From positions 4,601 to 68,600 of the forward strand of contig DATGHU010000051.1 in NCBI GenBank assembly GCA_035307765.1: a stretch of 64,000 nucleotides of DNA, read 5' to 3'. The position numbers were made by a program, and so were the translations under genes. Of the stretch, positions 16,199 to 25,553 are shown piece by piece (the stretch's first letter is position 1; every line of letters begins with the position of its first letter). Below the pieces are notes generated by a model. The model saw only the letters and a program-made list of their open reading frames with translations, was not told the DNA's origin and searched no databases. The stretch is from a bacterium. GTDB lineage: Bacteria > Sysuimicrobiota > Sysuimicrobiia > Sysuimicrobiales > Segetimicrobiaceae.

Positions 16199-18262
16199 AT
16201 GCGATCATCCGCGAGCGAGGTCCACAAGCATGGCGGCACGGGAAAGCCGGTGCGGCCGCTTCACCGCGTCGCCAACGTTCTCCAAAGCGGGGAGGGCGCG
16301 AGCGAGGATCTGGCCCACTACCGCGAGTTGTTCGAGAACGCCAGCGACTTGATCTACACGACTGACCTGGCGGGGAATTTCACATCTATTAATCCCGTTG
16401 GGGAAAAACTCACGCGGTACACGCGCGAGGAACTCCTCGCATCGAATATCGGTCAGATCGTTGCGGCGGAGAGCCTCAGCACGGTTCTGCAAATGCTGGA
16501 CCACGCCGTCAGGGGCTTGAGCTCCACGACCTGCGAACTCGAAGTCCTGGCCAAGGACGGCCGTCAGGTCCCGCTGGAGGTATGCTCGCGTCCAATCACC
16601 CAGGACGGGGAGGTGGTGGGGGTCCACGGGATCGGCCGCGACATCAGCATGCGCAAGCGGACCGATCGGAAGTTCCAGCAGCGCACCGCTCATTTGGAGG
16701 CGTTGAACGCGATCGTTGCGGCCGCGGATGCCGCGCCCGATCTTCCACTGCTGCTGACGGTGGTGATCGACCGGATCCTGGAGGCGCTCGCCCTCGGGAT
16801 GGGCGGGATCTGGGCGGGCGACCACCACGTCGTTCGAGGCCTCTCCCCAGAGATCGGGAAGACCGTGGTGGAGGCCGCTCAGTCCTCTCAGCAGAAGACC
16901 GCCAGCGCGGCCAGCGTAGCCGACTGGCAGGCAACGTCTGGGAACGGGGCACACCCGCTGGCGGAGAGGTGGATCCACATTGGCATCCGGGCGTCCCTCA
17001 CCGTGCCCATCGTGGCCGAGGGCCGGTGTATCGGGGCGTTGATCTTGGCCTCCCCGTACCCCAAGCCATGGACATGGGAGGAAGTCGTCCTCGCTGAGGC
17101 GGTCGGACAGCAAGTCGCGGCGACGGCCGAGGGCCTTCGCATCTTCCAGGAGTCCCAGCAGCACGCCGGGTTGATGAAGCGCCTGGTCGCGCTGAGCGAC
17201 ACTTTGAATCGTCCCGCCATCGTCGCGGACATCGCGACGGCCATCGGACAGGCCGCGCTGAGTCTGAGCGGGGCGACGGGAGGGGCCGTCTACCTCCGCG
17301 GACCGGAAGGCGCCGTCGCCTGCCCGTGGGCCAAAGGGCTGCCCGCTGATTCCGCCATCCCCGACCGCCTGCCGGAGGGGAGTGCGGGGTTGTTTTCGGA
17401 CGTGTCGGCCTTAGCTCCGGACGACGCGATCCGGGGCTTCGCGAGCCGTCAGGGCTTCCGGGCCCTCGGGATCTGGCCGCTCACCTACGAGGGACGGGAG
17501 ATCGCCGGGGTGCTGTGTTACTACGACGAGCCCCATGAGTGGTCGAAGCCGGAGCGGGAGGTCTTTCAGACGTTCACCTGGCAGGCCGCTTCCGCCCTCG
17601 AGAACGCGCGGCTCTACGAGGTGCAGGTCGAGCGCGCGCGCGAACTGGAAACGCTGCACCACAACCTCGAGGAATCATACATCCAGATGGTGCTGGCTCT
17701 GGCACGGGCGATGGACGCCCGAGACGCGTACACCGGAGACCACAGCGACCGCCTGGCCACACTGGCCGATCGCGTGGTCCGGGCGCTCGACCTTCCGGAT
17801 GACGAGGCGAAGGACATCCGCTGGGCGGCGCTCCTGCACGACATCGGGAAGATCGGTTCTCCGGACGGCATCCTGTGCAAACCCGGGCCGTTGACCGAGG
17901 ACGAATGGATGATCATGCGCCGGCACCCGATCGTCGGCGAGGAAATCCTGCGTCCCGTAGAACGCATGCGAGGGGTGGCCAAGATCGTCCGCCATCACCA
18001 GGAGAAATGGGACGGCAGCGGATACCCCGACGGCCTCAGTGGGAAAGCGATCCCCCTTGGGGCTCGCATTCTGGCGGTGGTCGATGCCTACAGCGCGATT
18101 GTTGACGAGCGCCCTTACAAGAAGTCGGGTACCCAAGAAGAGGCGGAGGCGGAAATCCGGCGTTGTGCGGGGGTGCAGTTCGATCCAGAGATTGTGGAGG
18201 TCTTCTGTCGAACACTGAGCGGTGACCATCAGGCATCCGACGCGGTCCTCCTCCGTCGGTGA
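16199..18262 (+). CDS. PAS-GAF-GAF-HD-GYP sensor, probable cyclic-di-GMP phosphodiesterase
   Basis: A 687-residue soluble protein. A PAS domain covers about residues 42-155 (YRELFENASDLIY ... GVHGIGRDIS), a first GAF about 165-318, a second GAF about 328-480, and an HD-GYP domain about 490-675. The metal and active-site motifs are intact: His547-Asp548 in LLHDIGKIG, and GYP at 608-610 in HHQEKWDGSGYPDGL. HD-GYP domains hydrolyse cyclic di-GMP. No transmembrane segment is seen, so the input is probably cytoplasmic. It begins 17 nt after the anti-sigma-like gene with GGAAAGGG upstream and is likely part of the same unit. Confidence 0.93.
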   Translation: MRSSASEVHKHGGTGKPVRPLHRVANVLQSGEGASEDLAHYRELFENASDLIYTTDLAGNFTSINPVGEKLTRYTREELLASNIGQIVAAESLSTVLQMLDHAVRGLSSTTCELEVLAKDGRQVPLEVCSRPITQDGEVVGVHGIGRDISMRKRTDRKFQQRTAHLEALNAIVAAADAAPDLPLLLTVVIDRILEALALGMGGIWAGDHHVVRGLSPEIGKTVVEAAQSSQQKTASAASVADWQATSGNGAHPLAERWIHIGIRASLTVPIVAEGRCIGALILASPYPKPWTWEEVVLAEAVGQQVAATAEGLRIFQESQQHAGLMKRLVALSDTLNRPAIVADIATAIGQAALSLSGATGGAVYLRGPEGAVACPWAKGLPADSAIPDRLPEGSAGLFSDVSALAPDDAIRGFASRQGFRALGIWPLTYEGREIAGVLCYYDEPHEWSKPEREVFQTFTWQAASALENARLYEVQVERARELETLHHNLEESYIQMVLALARAMDARDAYTGDHSDRLATLADRVVRALDLPDDEAKDIRWAALLHDIGKIGSPDGILCKPGPLTEDEWMIMRRHPIVGEEILRPVERMRGVAKIVRHHQEKWDGSGYPDGLSGKAIPLGARILAVVDAYSAIVDERPYKKSGTQEEAEAEIRRCAGVQFDPEIVEVFCRTLSGDHQASDAVLLRR

Positions 18263-18343
18263 TCGGCGGTCCAGGTGGTGGTTTCCTCGCGCTCGCCGGA
18301 GGGTGGTCTCCGTCACAGGGCTCTGCTGAGCGACCGTGCCCCG

Positions 18344-19126
18344 CTAGCCGCGGCTATAGGGCAGGAAATATCGGCCGGCGCTCGACCCACCGCTGACATC
18401 CAAGACCGACCCGGTGATGTACTCCGCTTGCGTGGATGAGAGGAACAGGACGGCCTCGGCGATCTCGGCGGGCTGCCCCATCCGGCCCCAGGGGATATTC
18501 GTGATCAGCGTCTCTCGATAGGCGGGATTGACGTCGCCGCGGCGCCCCACGTCGATCAGGCCGGGAGAGACGACGTTGACGTGAATGCGGTGCTCGGCCA
18601 GCTCCTGCGCGAGCACTTTGCTGAACATCACGATTGCCGCCTTCGACGCGCAGTAGTGCGACGCGCCCCGCCGGGCCGATCGGTAGGCGCCCGAAGCGAT
18701 ATTGACGATGTGTCCGGCCACGCGTTCCGATACCATCCGGCGCGCGACCTCCCGTGACATCAGAAATGTCCCCTTGAGGTTGGTCTCGATGACCGCATCC
18801 CACTGTTCTTCCGGCATCTCGATCACCGGGCAGTTGGGGTACACCGCGGCGTTGTTCACGAGCACCTCGATCCGCCCCAAGTGTCCGACGGCACCTTGGA
18901 CGATCCGGTCGACCCCCGCGGCGGTGCGGACGTCCCCCGCGACGCCAAACGCCCGGCCCGGCCCGCCCCCGAGTTCCGCCACGACGCTCTTGACCCGATC
19001 GGCGACCACGTCGACCGCCGCCACCCAAGCCCCTTCCTGCACGAACGCCGTCGCGATTCCCCGACCGATTCCCGCGCCCGCTCCGGTGACCACCACACGC
19101 CGTCCCGAAAACGCACCCTCACTCAT
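18344..19126 (-). CDS. SDR family oxidoreductase
   Basis: A 260-residue classical short-chain dehydrogenase with TGAGAGIGRGIA near residues 13-24, NNAAV near 91-95, the active-site Ser in NIASG, and YCASK (Tyr-x-x-x-Lys). The C-terminal SGGSSAG is typical of 3-oxoacyl or sugar dehydrogenase-like members. I prefer ATG 19126 because GGGGGAGG lies 7 nt upstream; another ATG 6 nt earlier sits too close to that site. It runs convergent to the HD-GYP gene. Upstream on the same strand lies a flavin oxidase, so the two may form an oxidation unit for an amine or alcohol; substrate unknown. Confidence 0.9.
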   Translation of the reverse strand: MSEGAFSGRRVVVTGAGAGIGRGIATAFVQEGAWVAAVDVVADRVKSVVAELGGGPGRAFGVAGDVRTAAGVDRIVQGAVGHLGRIEVLVNNAAVYPNCPVIEMPEEQWDAVIETNLKGTFLMSREVARRMVSERVAGHIVNIASGAYRSARRGASHYCASKAAIVMFSKVLAQELAEHRIHVNVVSPGLIDVGRRGDVNPAYRETLITNIPWGRMGQPAEIAEAVLFLSSTQAEYITGSVLDVSGGSSAGRYFLPYSRG

Positions 19127-19281
19127 CCACATGCCTCCCCCGTCGCGTTCATTCCGGCGATGCTCGGACCGCTCCGCCTGACCAGATTCGCCGTCCGGGG
19201 GCGAAACTCTCCCGCGGTACGTCTCGAGAATCGCGCCGGCGAGGCCGGATGCCTCCGGGGACGGACGAAGGGTGTTCTTGG

Positions 19282-20430
19282 TTAGATCACATTGAGCTCG
19301 TGCAGCGGCCTCCGAGCCAGGATCCGGTCAAACGACAGCGGGCTGAGGTCCAGCGTGCGGTATCCGCCGTCGACGATCAGTTCCGCGATTCCCCGTCCCA
19401 CCCCCGGGGCGTGTTGCAGCCCGTGGCCGCTGAAGCCGTTCGCGAAGAACACGTTGCTGAAGGCGGGATGGGGGCCCACGATTCCGTTGTGATCCAACGT
19501 ATTCAGCTCGTAGTACCCGGACCAGCCCCCCGTGACTTTGACCGCCTGGAACACCGGGACGCGCCGGGCCAGCGCCGGCCAGATGACCTCGTCAAAGCGC
19601 GTGTAGTCCACTTCCAGCGGCAGATCATCCGGGTCCGCTTCGCCCTCCTTGGGGGATGTTCCCCCGATGAACTGCGCGCCCTCGGGACGAAAGTAGACCC
19701 CGGATGGGTCGATGACCAGCGGGCAGTCGGGAACGGCGTCGCGGCAGGCGAATACGAAGATCGTCCGCCGCCGCGCCCGCACGGGGAGCTCAATGTCGAG
19801 CATCGCGGCGATGGAAGCCGCCCAGGGGCCCGCCGCGTTGACCGCGACGTCGCAGGGAACCCGCGACCCGTCGCCGAGGACGACCGCGTTCACCGTCCCA
19901 CCGGTGCGCACGAACCCGGTGGCTTCCTGAGTCAGATATTTGACGCCAAGCGCCACCGCCCGGCGGCGGAACGCCTGGAGCAACAAGTATCCGTCGAACC
20001 ACCCTTCGCCGGAGAGGCCCAGAGATCCGGCGGCGATCCCCTCCGTCGACAGCCACGGGAACCTGGCGGACAGCGCCTTGGGTTCGAGCAGCGCCACCTC
20101 GACCCCGTGCTGCCGCTGCAGGCGGTGGACCGCCTGCAGCGTCGAGAGCGTCGCGCCGGTGGCCAGGAAGAGGTATCCAGGCTCGCGGAGGCCGATGTCC
20201 GCGCTGATCGTCCGGAGGAACGCGATGCCGAAACGAGACAGCTCGATGTTTACCGGGGTCGAGAACTGCTGGCGGATCGCGCTTCCCGATAGGGCCGAGG
20301 AGGCCACCTTGTACGAAGGGTCCCGCTCCACCACGCAGACCTCACCGGAGAATTTCGGATGGCCGGCGACAAAGGACGCGATCGCGCTGCCGATCGCTCC
20401 CCCGCCCACGATTGCGACCTTGAGTGTCAT
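19282..20430 (-). CDS. FAD-dependent oxidoreductase, DAO family
   Basis: A 382-residue D-amino-acid-oxidase/sarcosine-oxidase-type flavoprotein. The FAD motif VAIVGGGAIGSAIASF is at residues 5-20 and the acidic VVERD end at about 33-37. The C-terminal HNGIVGPHP and NGFSGHGLQHAPGVGRGIAEL match the FOXRED1/glycine-oxidase style. Such enzymes oxidise secondary amines or amino acids. It lies 155 nt upstream of the SDR on the minus strand and is divergent from the acetamidase/formamidase gene. Confidence 0.88.
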   Translation of the reverse strand: MTLKVAIVGGGAIGSAIASFVAGHPKFSGEVCVVERDPSYKVASSALSGSAIRQQFSTPVNIELSRFGIAFLRTISADIGLREPGYLFLATGATLSTLQAVHRLQRQHGVEVALLEPKALSARFPWLSTEGIAAGSLGLSGEGWFDGYLLLQAFRRRAVALGVKYLTQEATGFVRTGGTVNAVVLGDGSRVPCDVAVNAAGPWAASIAAMLDIELPVRARRRTIFVFACRDAVPDCPLVIDPSGVYFRPEGAQFIGGTSPKEGEADPDDLPLEVDYTRFDEVIWPALARRVPVFQAVKVTGGWSGYYELNTLDHNGIVGPHPAFSNVFFANGFSGHGLQHAPGVGRGIAELIVDGGYRTLDLSPLSFDRILARRPLHELNVI

Positions 20431-20644
20431 GTTCCTCCCCTCGCCCGAACTGGGATTCCTTGCCCGCCTCTCGGCGATCGGGCGCCTGCCCTCGGGTCGT
20501 CGTCAGGTCGGGGCGGCGGCTCCATGCTGTTCGTGGACGCGCTCCGTCATGCCTTGTCCGTGACATGGGGGAGAACCGACCCATCCCCTCCGAATGTCTC
20601 AGTGCCACCATCCCACGGGCTCCCGCGAAGGAGGCACCACCGAG

Positions 20645-21616
20645 GTGAAGCGCCTAGAGCCATCGCCGCGCACCGTGCACTGGGGGTACTTTGACGCTTC
20701 GCTCGCGCCCGTCGCCGAGGTCGTCCCCGGAGAGGTCATCCACCTCCGCAGCGTCTCCGGCGCCCCCGACGATCCGGTCCCGAGCGGCTGGATCCCCCCC
20801 GAGATCCCCGGCATCTACGCCGAGGTCCACGACCGGGGCCCCGGCGGACACCTGTTGACCGGCCCCATTGCCGTGCGGGGGGCCCGGCCGAACCACGTCC
20901 TGCAGGTGGACATTCTATCCGTGACGCTGGGCGCACCCTACGGATACAATACCCTCGCTCCACTCGAAGGGATCTTCCCCGAGGCCATCGATCGGCGCGA
21001 TCGTCAGATCATTCCCATCGATCGCGAGACGGGCGTGGCCACGGTCCCGCCGGGCCTCACGCTTCCGACTCGGCCCTTCTTCGGCGTCATCGGCGTGGCC
21101 CCGCCGATCGGCTGGGGGCGTGTGGACACCGCCCCGCCCCGATGCCACGGGGGAAACATGGACAACAAGGAGCTGGTTGCGGGGACGACGCTGTTTCTGC
21201 CCATCTGGACCGAGGGGGCGCTGCTGAGTGTGGGTGACGGGCACGCCGCGCAGGGGGATGGGGAGGTGAACATCACCGCGATCGAAACCTCGCTGGACGG
21301 GGAGTTTCGACTGAATATCCGTTCGGATTTCGAGCTCGCCCTGCCCGTTGCCGTGACACCGTCGCACCTGATCGCCATGGGCTTCGACGCGAGCTTGGAC
21401 CGGGCGGCGCGCATCGCCGTGCGCTCGCTGCTCGACCTGCTCGTGCGGTTTGGAGGCATGGCGTGGCGCGACGCCTACCGCCTGGCCAGCATCGCCGCCG
21501 ACCTGCGCGTCACCCAGGTGGTGAACGGCGAAAAGGGCATTCACGTCATGCTGGAGCGGATGATTCTGGAGCAGTTGGCGACGCCGTTCCCGTTTGTTCC
21601 GCGCCGGTCCGTCTAG
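20645..21616 (+). CDS. acetamidase/formamidase family protein
   Basis: A 323-residue member of the acetamidase/formamidase family, zinc-dependent enzymes releasing ammonia from short amides. Visible family motifs are CHGGNMDN (about residues 171-178) and GDGHAAQGDGE (about 196-206). I chose GTG 20645 with AAGGAGG upstream; an ATG at 20594 has no ribosome site. With the amidases and hydantoinases in this window it suggests use of amide nitrogen. Confidence 0.9.
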   Translation: MKRLEPSPRTVHWGYFDASLAPVAEVVPGEVIHLRSVSGAPDDPVPSGWIPPEIPGIYAEVHDRGPGGHLLTGPIAVRGARPNHVLQVDILSVTLGAPYGYNTLAPLEGIFPEAIDRRDRQIIPIDRETGVATVPPGLTLPTRPFFGVIGVAPPIGWGRVDTAPPRCHGGNMDNKELVAGTTLFLPIWTEGALLSVGDGHAAQGDGEVNITAIETSLDGEFRLNIRSDFELALPVAVTPSHLIAMGFDASLDRAARIAVRSLLDLLVRFGGMAWRDAYRLASIAADLRVTQVVNGEKGIHVMLERMILEQLATPFPFVPRRSV

Positions 21617-21624
21617 CGGAGCGG

Positions 21625-22230
21625 TTACGGCGAGACGCTTAAGGCGGCGTCGAACCCGTCGGTTTGCAGCGCCTTCATCAGACGCTCCGCCGCCGGGCGG
21701 TCGACCCCCGGGCCGACCCAGACGAGGAACAGCGGCCCCTGATTGATGATCGCGGCGGGATAGTGGCTGGCGCGGAGCTGCTGCACAAGGTCCTCCGCGT
21801 TCCCCCGGATCTTGAACGCCCCGGCCTGCACGTGAAACTGGGAAGATGCCGGCGGGCTCGCCTCCGGCACTATCGGGGCCGGGGGGGTGGGAGCGATCGG
21901 CTGGGGCAACGCGATCGCGGGTGGGGGTTCGGATGGGGGAATTGCCGGGGCCGCTTTGGGCTCCGACGGGGCCGGGACCGGAGCCGATTCCGGGATCCCC
22001 ACTGCGGGGGTGTTCGCGATCACCCCGGGAGGAAGGGCGGCCGCGGGTGGGGCAGGTGCCGGGGGGCCCGCCGGGGCCGCTGCGGGGCCGATCGACGGTT
22101 CGGCCGTGCCCGATGTCGTCGCGGCGGTCGTCGTCCGGGCTGGCGGATGCGCGATCAAATATGCGGAGGCGACCGCGACCAGGCACACGGTCAGGACCCC
22201 TGGCAAGGCCGAGAAGATTCGTCGTCCCAC
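21625..22230 (-). CDS. SPOR domain protein with single membrane anchor
   Basis: A 201-residue protein. An N-terminal membrane anchor (about 8-27) is followed by a long proline/alanine-rich linker (about 30-130) and a C-terminal SPOR domain beginning FHVQAGAF (about 132-138). SPOR domains bind denuded peptidoglycan glycans, often at the division site. The start is GTG 22230 with AGGAGG upstream. It is convergent with the acetamidase gene (8 nt gap) and divergent from the S9 peptidase. Confidence 0.88.
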   Translation of the reverse strand: MGRRIFSALPGVLTVCLVAVASAYLIAHPPARTTTAATTSGTAEPSIGPAAAPAGPPAPAPPAAALPPGVIANTPAVGIPESAPVPAPSEPKAAPAIPPSEPPPAIALPQPIAPTPPAPIVPEASPPASSQFHVQAGAFKIRGNAEDLVQQLRASHYPAAIINQGPLFLVWVGPGVDRPAAERLMKALQTDGFDAALSVSP

Positions 22231-22306
22231 CCGATCAGCGCCTCCTGGGTGCTCCCCCCGGTTGGGTTCCTCGCCGGGGGTGGTTTACCTGCTCCCGGCG
22301 GGAGGG

Positions 22307-22349
22307 GGTAGGGTCCTAGGGTTTCGTGCAGGCCTCCTGGAACCCTACC
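22307..22349 (+). other. stem-loop in the leader of the S9 peptidase gene
   Basis: GGTAGGGTCC pairs with GGAACCCTACC across a 22-nt loop with one bulge. A TTTTT run follows a few bases later at about 22356. It lies 44 nt upstream of the S9 peptidase start and could be an attenuator-like or other leader structure. Function is unproven. Confidence 0.35.
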
Positions 22350-22392
22350 GCCAGGTTTTTGCATGTCGTGACCGCGGAGGATCTGACGATTC

Positions 22393-24393
22393 ATGCCCAC
22401 CCCCACACCGCGCGCCCTGCGCCCCGATGATCTGATCTCGATCAAGGCCGTGGCCGACGCCCAGCTCTCGCCCGACGGAGGCGCGGTGGCGTACACGCGG
22501 ACCGAGATGGCAGTGGAAGAGGATGGGTATCGCTCGACGATTTGGACGGTGCCGGTCGGGGGCGGGGACCCGGTTCAGCTGACCCGAGGCCCCAAGCGGG
22601 ACAGCGCCCCGCGCTGGTCTCCCGACGGGACGTGGCTGGCTTTTCTCTCCGACCGCGACGGTGCCCGCGCGGAGATGTACCTGATGCCCGCCCGGGGCGG
22701 TGAGCCGCGGAAGCTCAGCGCGCCCGGAGACGTGAGCAGCCCGGCCGTGTGGTCCCCCGACGGCACGCGAATCGTGCTCGCGGCGCGCGTGCCGAACGAG
22801 CCCCCGCCCGCGGACCCGGCGGCCCAGGCGCGCTGGGCGGAGCGGCCCAAGGTCGTGACCAAAGCCCACTACAAGTCGGACGGCCAAGGGTACATCGGGG
22901 GCGCCACCAGCTCCCTGTTCGTGCTTTCGGTGCACGGCGGCACCCCCACTCAGGTGACCCGGGGAGAGGGGGACGCCGTGGCGCCCGCCTGGTCGCCCGA
23001 CGGAAGCCGTATCGCCTTCAGCCGCGCGCGCGGCGGGGTCGCCGATTTCAACGTGTGCGATATCTGGGTGATGGACGCGGATGGCGGCGACGCGCGGCGC
23101 GTGACCGAGAACGTCGGGCGGGCGACGTCTCCCAGCTGGTCCCCCGACGGCGCGTGGATCGTGTGTTACGGGACGGACATGCAGGAGCCCGGGATGGGTG
23201 ATCCGATGGTGCGGGTCTGGTTGGTGCCGACGACCGGCGGTCCGCCGCGGCGGCTCACCGAGGGGGACGATCGGCAGGTGGTGCTCGTCGCCCGACCCGC
23301 GGTCACGCCGGGGGCGGTGTGGGCTCCCGACGGCGACTCGGTGACCTTCCTCGCGGCCGACTCGGGCAACATCCATATCGTCCGTGCCCGGGTGGGCGGC
23401 GGTTCGGTGCGCACGGTCGTTGGCGGCGAGCGCCAGGTGATGAGTGCGAGTGCCGTCCCCGGCCCCGGCCGGATCGCGTTCGTGGCAACGGATCCACAGC
23501 TCCCGAGCGACGTCTACGCGTGTCGGTGGGACGGCTCGGAGGAGCGGCGGCTGACGGCTACGAACGATGCCGTCCTCTCGCAGCTGGCGCTGCCCCGCGT
23601 GGAACGTCGGACCATCGCCAGCCCGCACGGGGGCGTGGTGGAAGGATGGCTGATTCGGTCGAAGGCCGGGAGCGCGCCGGCGCCGCTCCTGCTGGACATC
23701 CATGGCGGCCCCGCCAGTTTCCACGGCAACCAGTTCCCGCTCGGCTACTTCTACCGCTACGTCCTTGCCTCCCGCGGGTGGGCGGTGCTGGCGCTCAACC
23801 CGGTCGGGTCCGGATCGTACGGCAAGGCGTTCGCCCATGCCGCCCGAGGGCGATGGGGGGAGCGCGATCTCCCCGAGCAACTGGCCGGCGTGGACGCGCT
23901 CGTCAGCGAGGGGATCGCGGATCCGGACCGACTGGCCGTGGCGGGGTACTCGTACGGCGGCTTCATGGCCGCGTGGACGATTACCCACACCCACCGCTTC
24001 AAGGCGGGGGTGGTCGGTGCCCCGGTCACGAACCTCGAGTCCTTCCACGGGACCTCGGACATCGGCATGTGGTTCACGCCGTGGGAGATGGATGGCGAGT
24101 TGATCGCCCACCGTGAGAGGTATCGGCGTCTCTCGCCCATCAATTACGTCGATCGGGTCCGGACCCCGACGCTGATCCTGCACGGGGAAGCCGACGATCG
24201 TTGTCCGATCGGCCAGGGCGAGGAGTTCTTCATTGGGCTCATCTCCGAGGGCCGGGTGCCGGCGGAGTTCGTGCGGTATCCCGGAGAGAGCCACCTCTTC
24301 CTCGGCAACGGTCGCCCCAGTCACCGGATTGACTTCACGCGGCGCGTCGTCGAATGGGTGGAGCGCTATGTGATTGGCGCGGGTCGCGCCTGA
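22393..24393 (+). CDS. S9 family prolyl oligopeptidase / acylaminoacyl peptidase
   Basis: A 666-residue serine peptidase, normal size for the family. The N-terminal half is a beta-propeller with repeated WSPDG blades. The C-terminal alpha/beta hydrolase domain holds Ser520 (GYSYGG), Asp601 (HGEADDRCP) and His634 (GESHLF). It releases N-acylated or other N-terminal residues from short peptides in the cytoplasm; no signal peptide is seen. GGAGG lies upstream of the ATG. Confidence 0.94.
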   Translation: MPTPTPRALRPDDLISIKAVADAQLSPDGGAVAYTRTEMAVEEDGYRSTIWTVPVGGGDPVQLTRGPKRDSAPRWSPDGTWLAFLSDRDGARAEMYLMPARGGEPRKLSAPGDVSSPAVWSPDGTRIVLAARVPNEPPPADPAAQARWAERPKVVTKAHYKSDGQGYIGGATSSLFVLSVHGGTPTQVTRGEGDAVAPAWSPDGSRIAFSRARGGVADFNVCDIWVMDADGGDARRVTENVGRATSPSWSPDGAWIVCYGTDMQEPGMGDPMVRVWLVPTTGGPPRRLTEGDDRQVVLVARPAVTPGAVWAPDGDSVTFLAADSGNIHIVRARVGGGSVRTVVGGERQVMSASAVPGPGRIAFVATDPQLPSDVYACRWDGSEERRLTATNDAVLSQLALPRVERRTIASPHGGVVEGWLIRSKAGSAPAPLLLDIHGGPASFHGNQFPLGYFYRYVLASRGWAVLALNPVGSGSYGKAFAHAARGRWGERDLPEQLAGVDALVSEGIADPDRLAVAGYSYGGFMAAWTITHTHRFKAGVVGAPVTNLESFHGTSDIGMWFTPWEMDGELIAHRERYRRLSPINYVDRVRTPTLILHGEADDRCPIGQGEEFFIGLISEGRVPAEFVRYPGESHLFLGNGRPSHRIDFTRRVVEWVERYVIGAGRA

Positions 24394-24484
24394 CCTCCGT
24401 CCGATCACGTCGCGCTCGGGCCCGCGTCGCGCGGCCGTCCCAGGGTGGGTTTCGTCGCGCCGGAATTAACAGATGGAGGCGAGG

Positions 24485-25390
24485 ATGGCCGGTCAACTGT
24501 ACGAGCGCATTCATGGGATCGCGGCACGGCTCGATGGGATGATGGGGGTCTACATTCGCGCGCTCCCCTCCGGGGAAGAGATCGCCCTCAACGCCGATCA
24601 GCCGTTTCAGATGGCGAGCGTGTTCAAGGTGCCGCTGCTGGTCGAGCTGATGTCCCAGGTGGAGGCGGGACGGCGGTCCCTGGAGGAGCGGGTGACCCTG
24701 ACCGATGACATGAAGGTGCCGGGGTCGGGCGTGCTCAAGGAGCTCTCCGCCGGCACCCCCTTGACCATCCGCGACCTGGCGACGCTGATGATCATCATCA
24801 GCGACAACACCGCAACCGACATCCTGCTCGGGCTCGTGACCAAGGACGCGGTGAACGCCCGCCTCCGATCGTGCGGGCTGCCCCGGACGACGGTCGCCAT
24901 GGGCTGTCGGGAGCTCCTCAACGACCTCGTCGGCCTGGGGGGCGCCCCCGACTCGCCGGAGACCCGACGGCAGGCGGTTGATCGTCTCCGGAAGCGGGAA
25001 CTCGATCCGCACTGCCGCGTCTACCACGACGTACAGGCCAACATGGCCACACCCCGCGAGATGGGAATGTTGATCGGACACATCGTCGGCCCGACCCTCG
25101 GCAACGGCCGCGGCGGGGCCGGGCCGCTGCCGGTAGCGGTCTCGAGGCAGGTGCTCGGCATCATGCGGCGTCAGCAGGTGCGCGACCGACTTCCGCTGTT
25201 ACTGCCGCTGGCGATCGAGATCGCGCACAAGACCGGCTCGTTGGCCAGGGTGAGCAACGACGCCGGGGTGCTCTACGCGCCGAAATCACCGTGTATCGTC
25301 ACGGTGTTCACGCGGGATTTGGCGGACGATCTGGCGGGCCGCATGGCGATCGCCGAAGTGGGACGGGCCCTCTACGAAGCCTACGCGTGA
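24485..25390 (+). CDS. serine hydrolase, class A beta-lactamase-like
   Basis: A 301-residue penicillin-recognising fold protein. Motifs are SVFK (Ser45, Lys48), SDN (106-108) and KTG (249-251), the three active-site elements of class A beta-lactamases. The usual omega-loop glutamate is not evident; the region reads QANMATPREM. No signal peptide is present, unusual for a true beta-lactamase, so a cytoplasmic amide or ester hydrolase is as likely. The ATG at 24485 has GGAG 6 nt upstream; an earlier ATG at 24473 is possible. Confidence 0.85.
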   Translation: MAGQLYERIHGIAARLDGMMGVYIRALPSGEEIALNADQPFQMASVFKVPLLVELMSQVEAGRRSLEERVTLTDDMKVPGSGVLKELSAGTPLTIRDLATLMIIISDNTATDILLGLVTKDAVNARLRSCGLPRTTVAMGCRELLNDLVGLGGAPDSPETRRQAVDRLRKRELDPHCRVYHDVQANMATPREMGMLIGHIVGPTLGNGRGGAGPLPVAVSRQVLGIMRRQQVRDRLPLLLPLAIEIAHKTGSLARVSNDAGVLYAPKSPCIVTVFTRDLADDLAGRMAIAEVGRALYEAYA

Positions 25391-25553
25391 CCGGCTCCTC
25401 GGGGAGCGGGACGGTCTACGGCGACCTTATCCAGCTGCGTGATCGCCGCGTGACCATCGCGAGGGGGGTCGGCTCCAACTGGGGCGGGGGGGGCGCCGCG
25501 GCCGCGGCGCGGGGTGAAAGGCCACCGGCCCGGGCCGATCGTGGGGTGATCGT

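Noticed and set aside
22345-24408. 687-codon minus-strand open frame opposite the S9 peptidase
   Set aside because: Antisense shadow of a gene with a complete catalytic triad; composition is His/Arg/Pro-rich.
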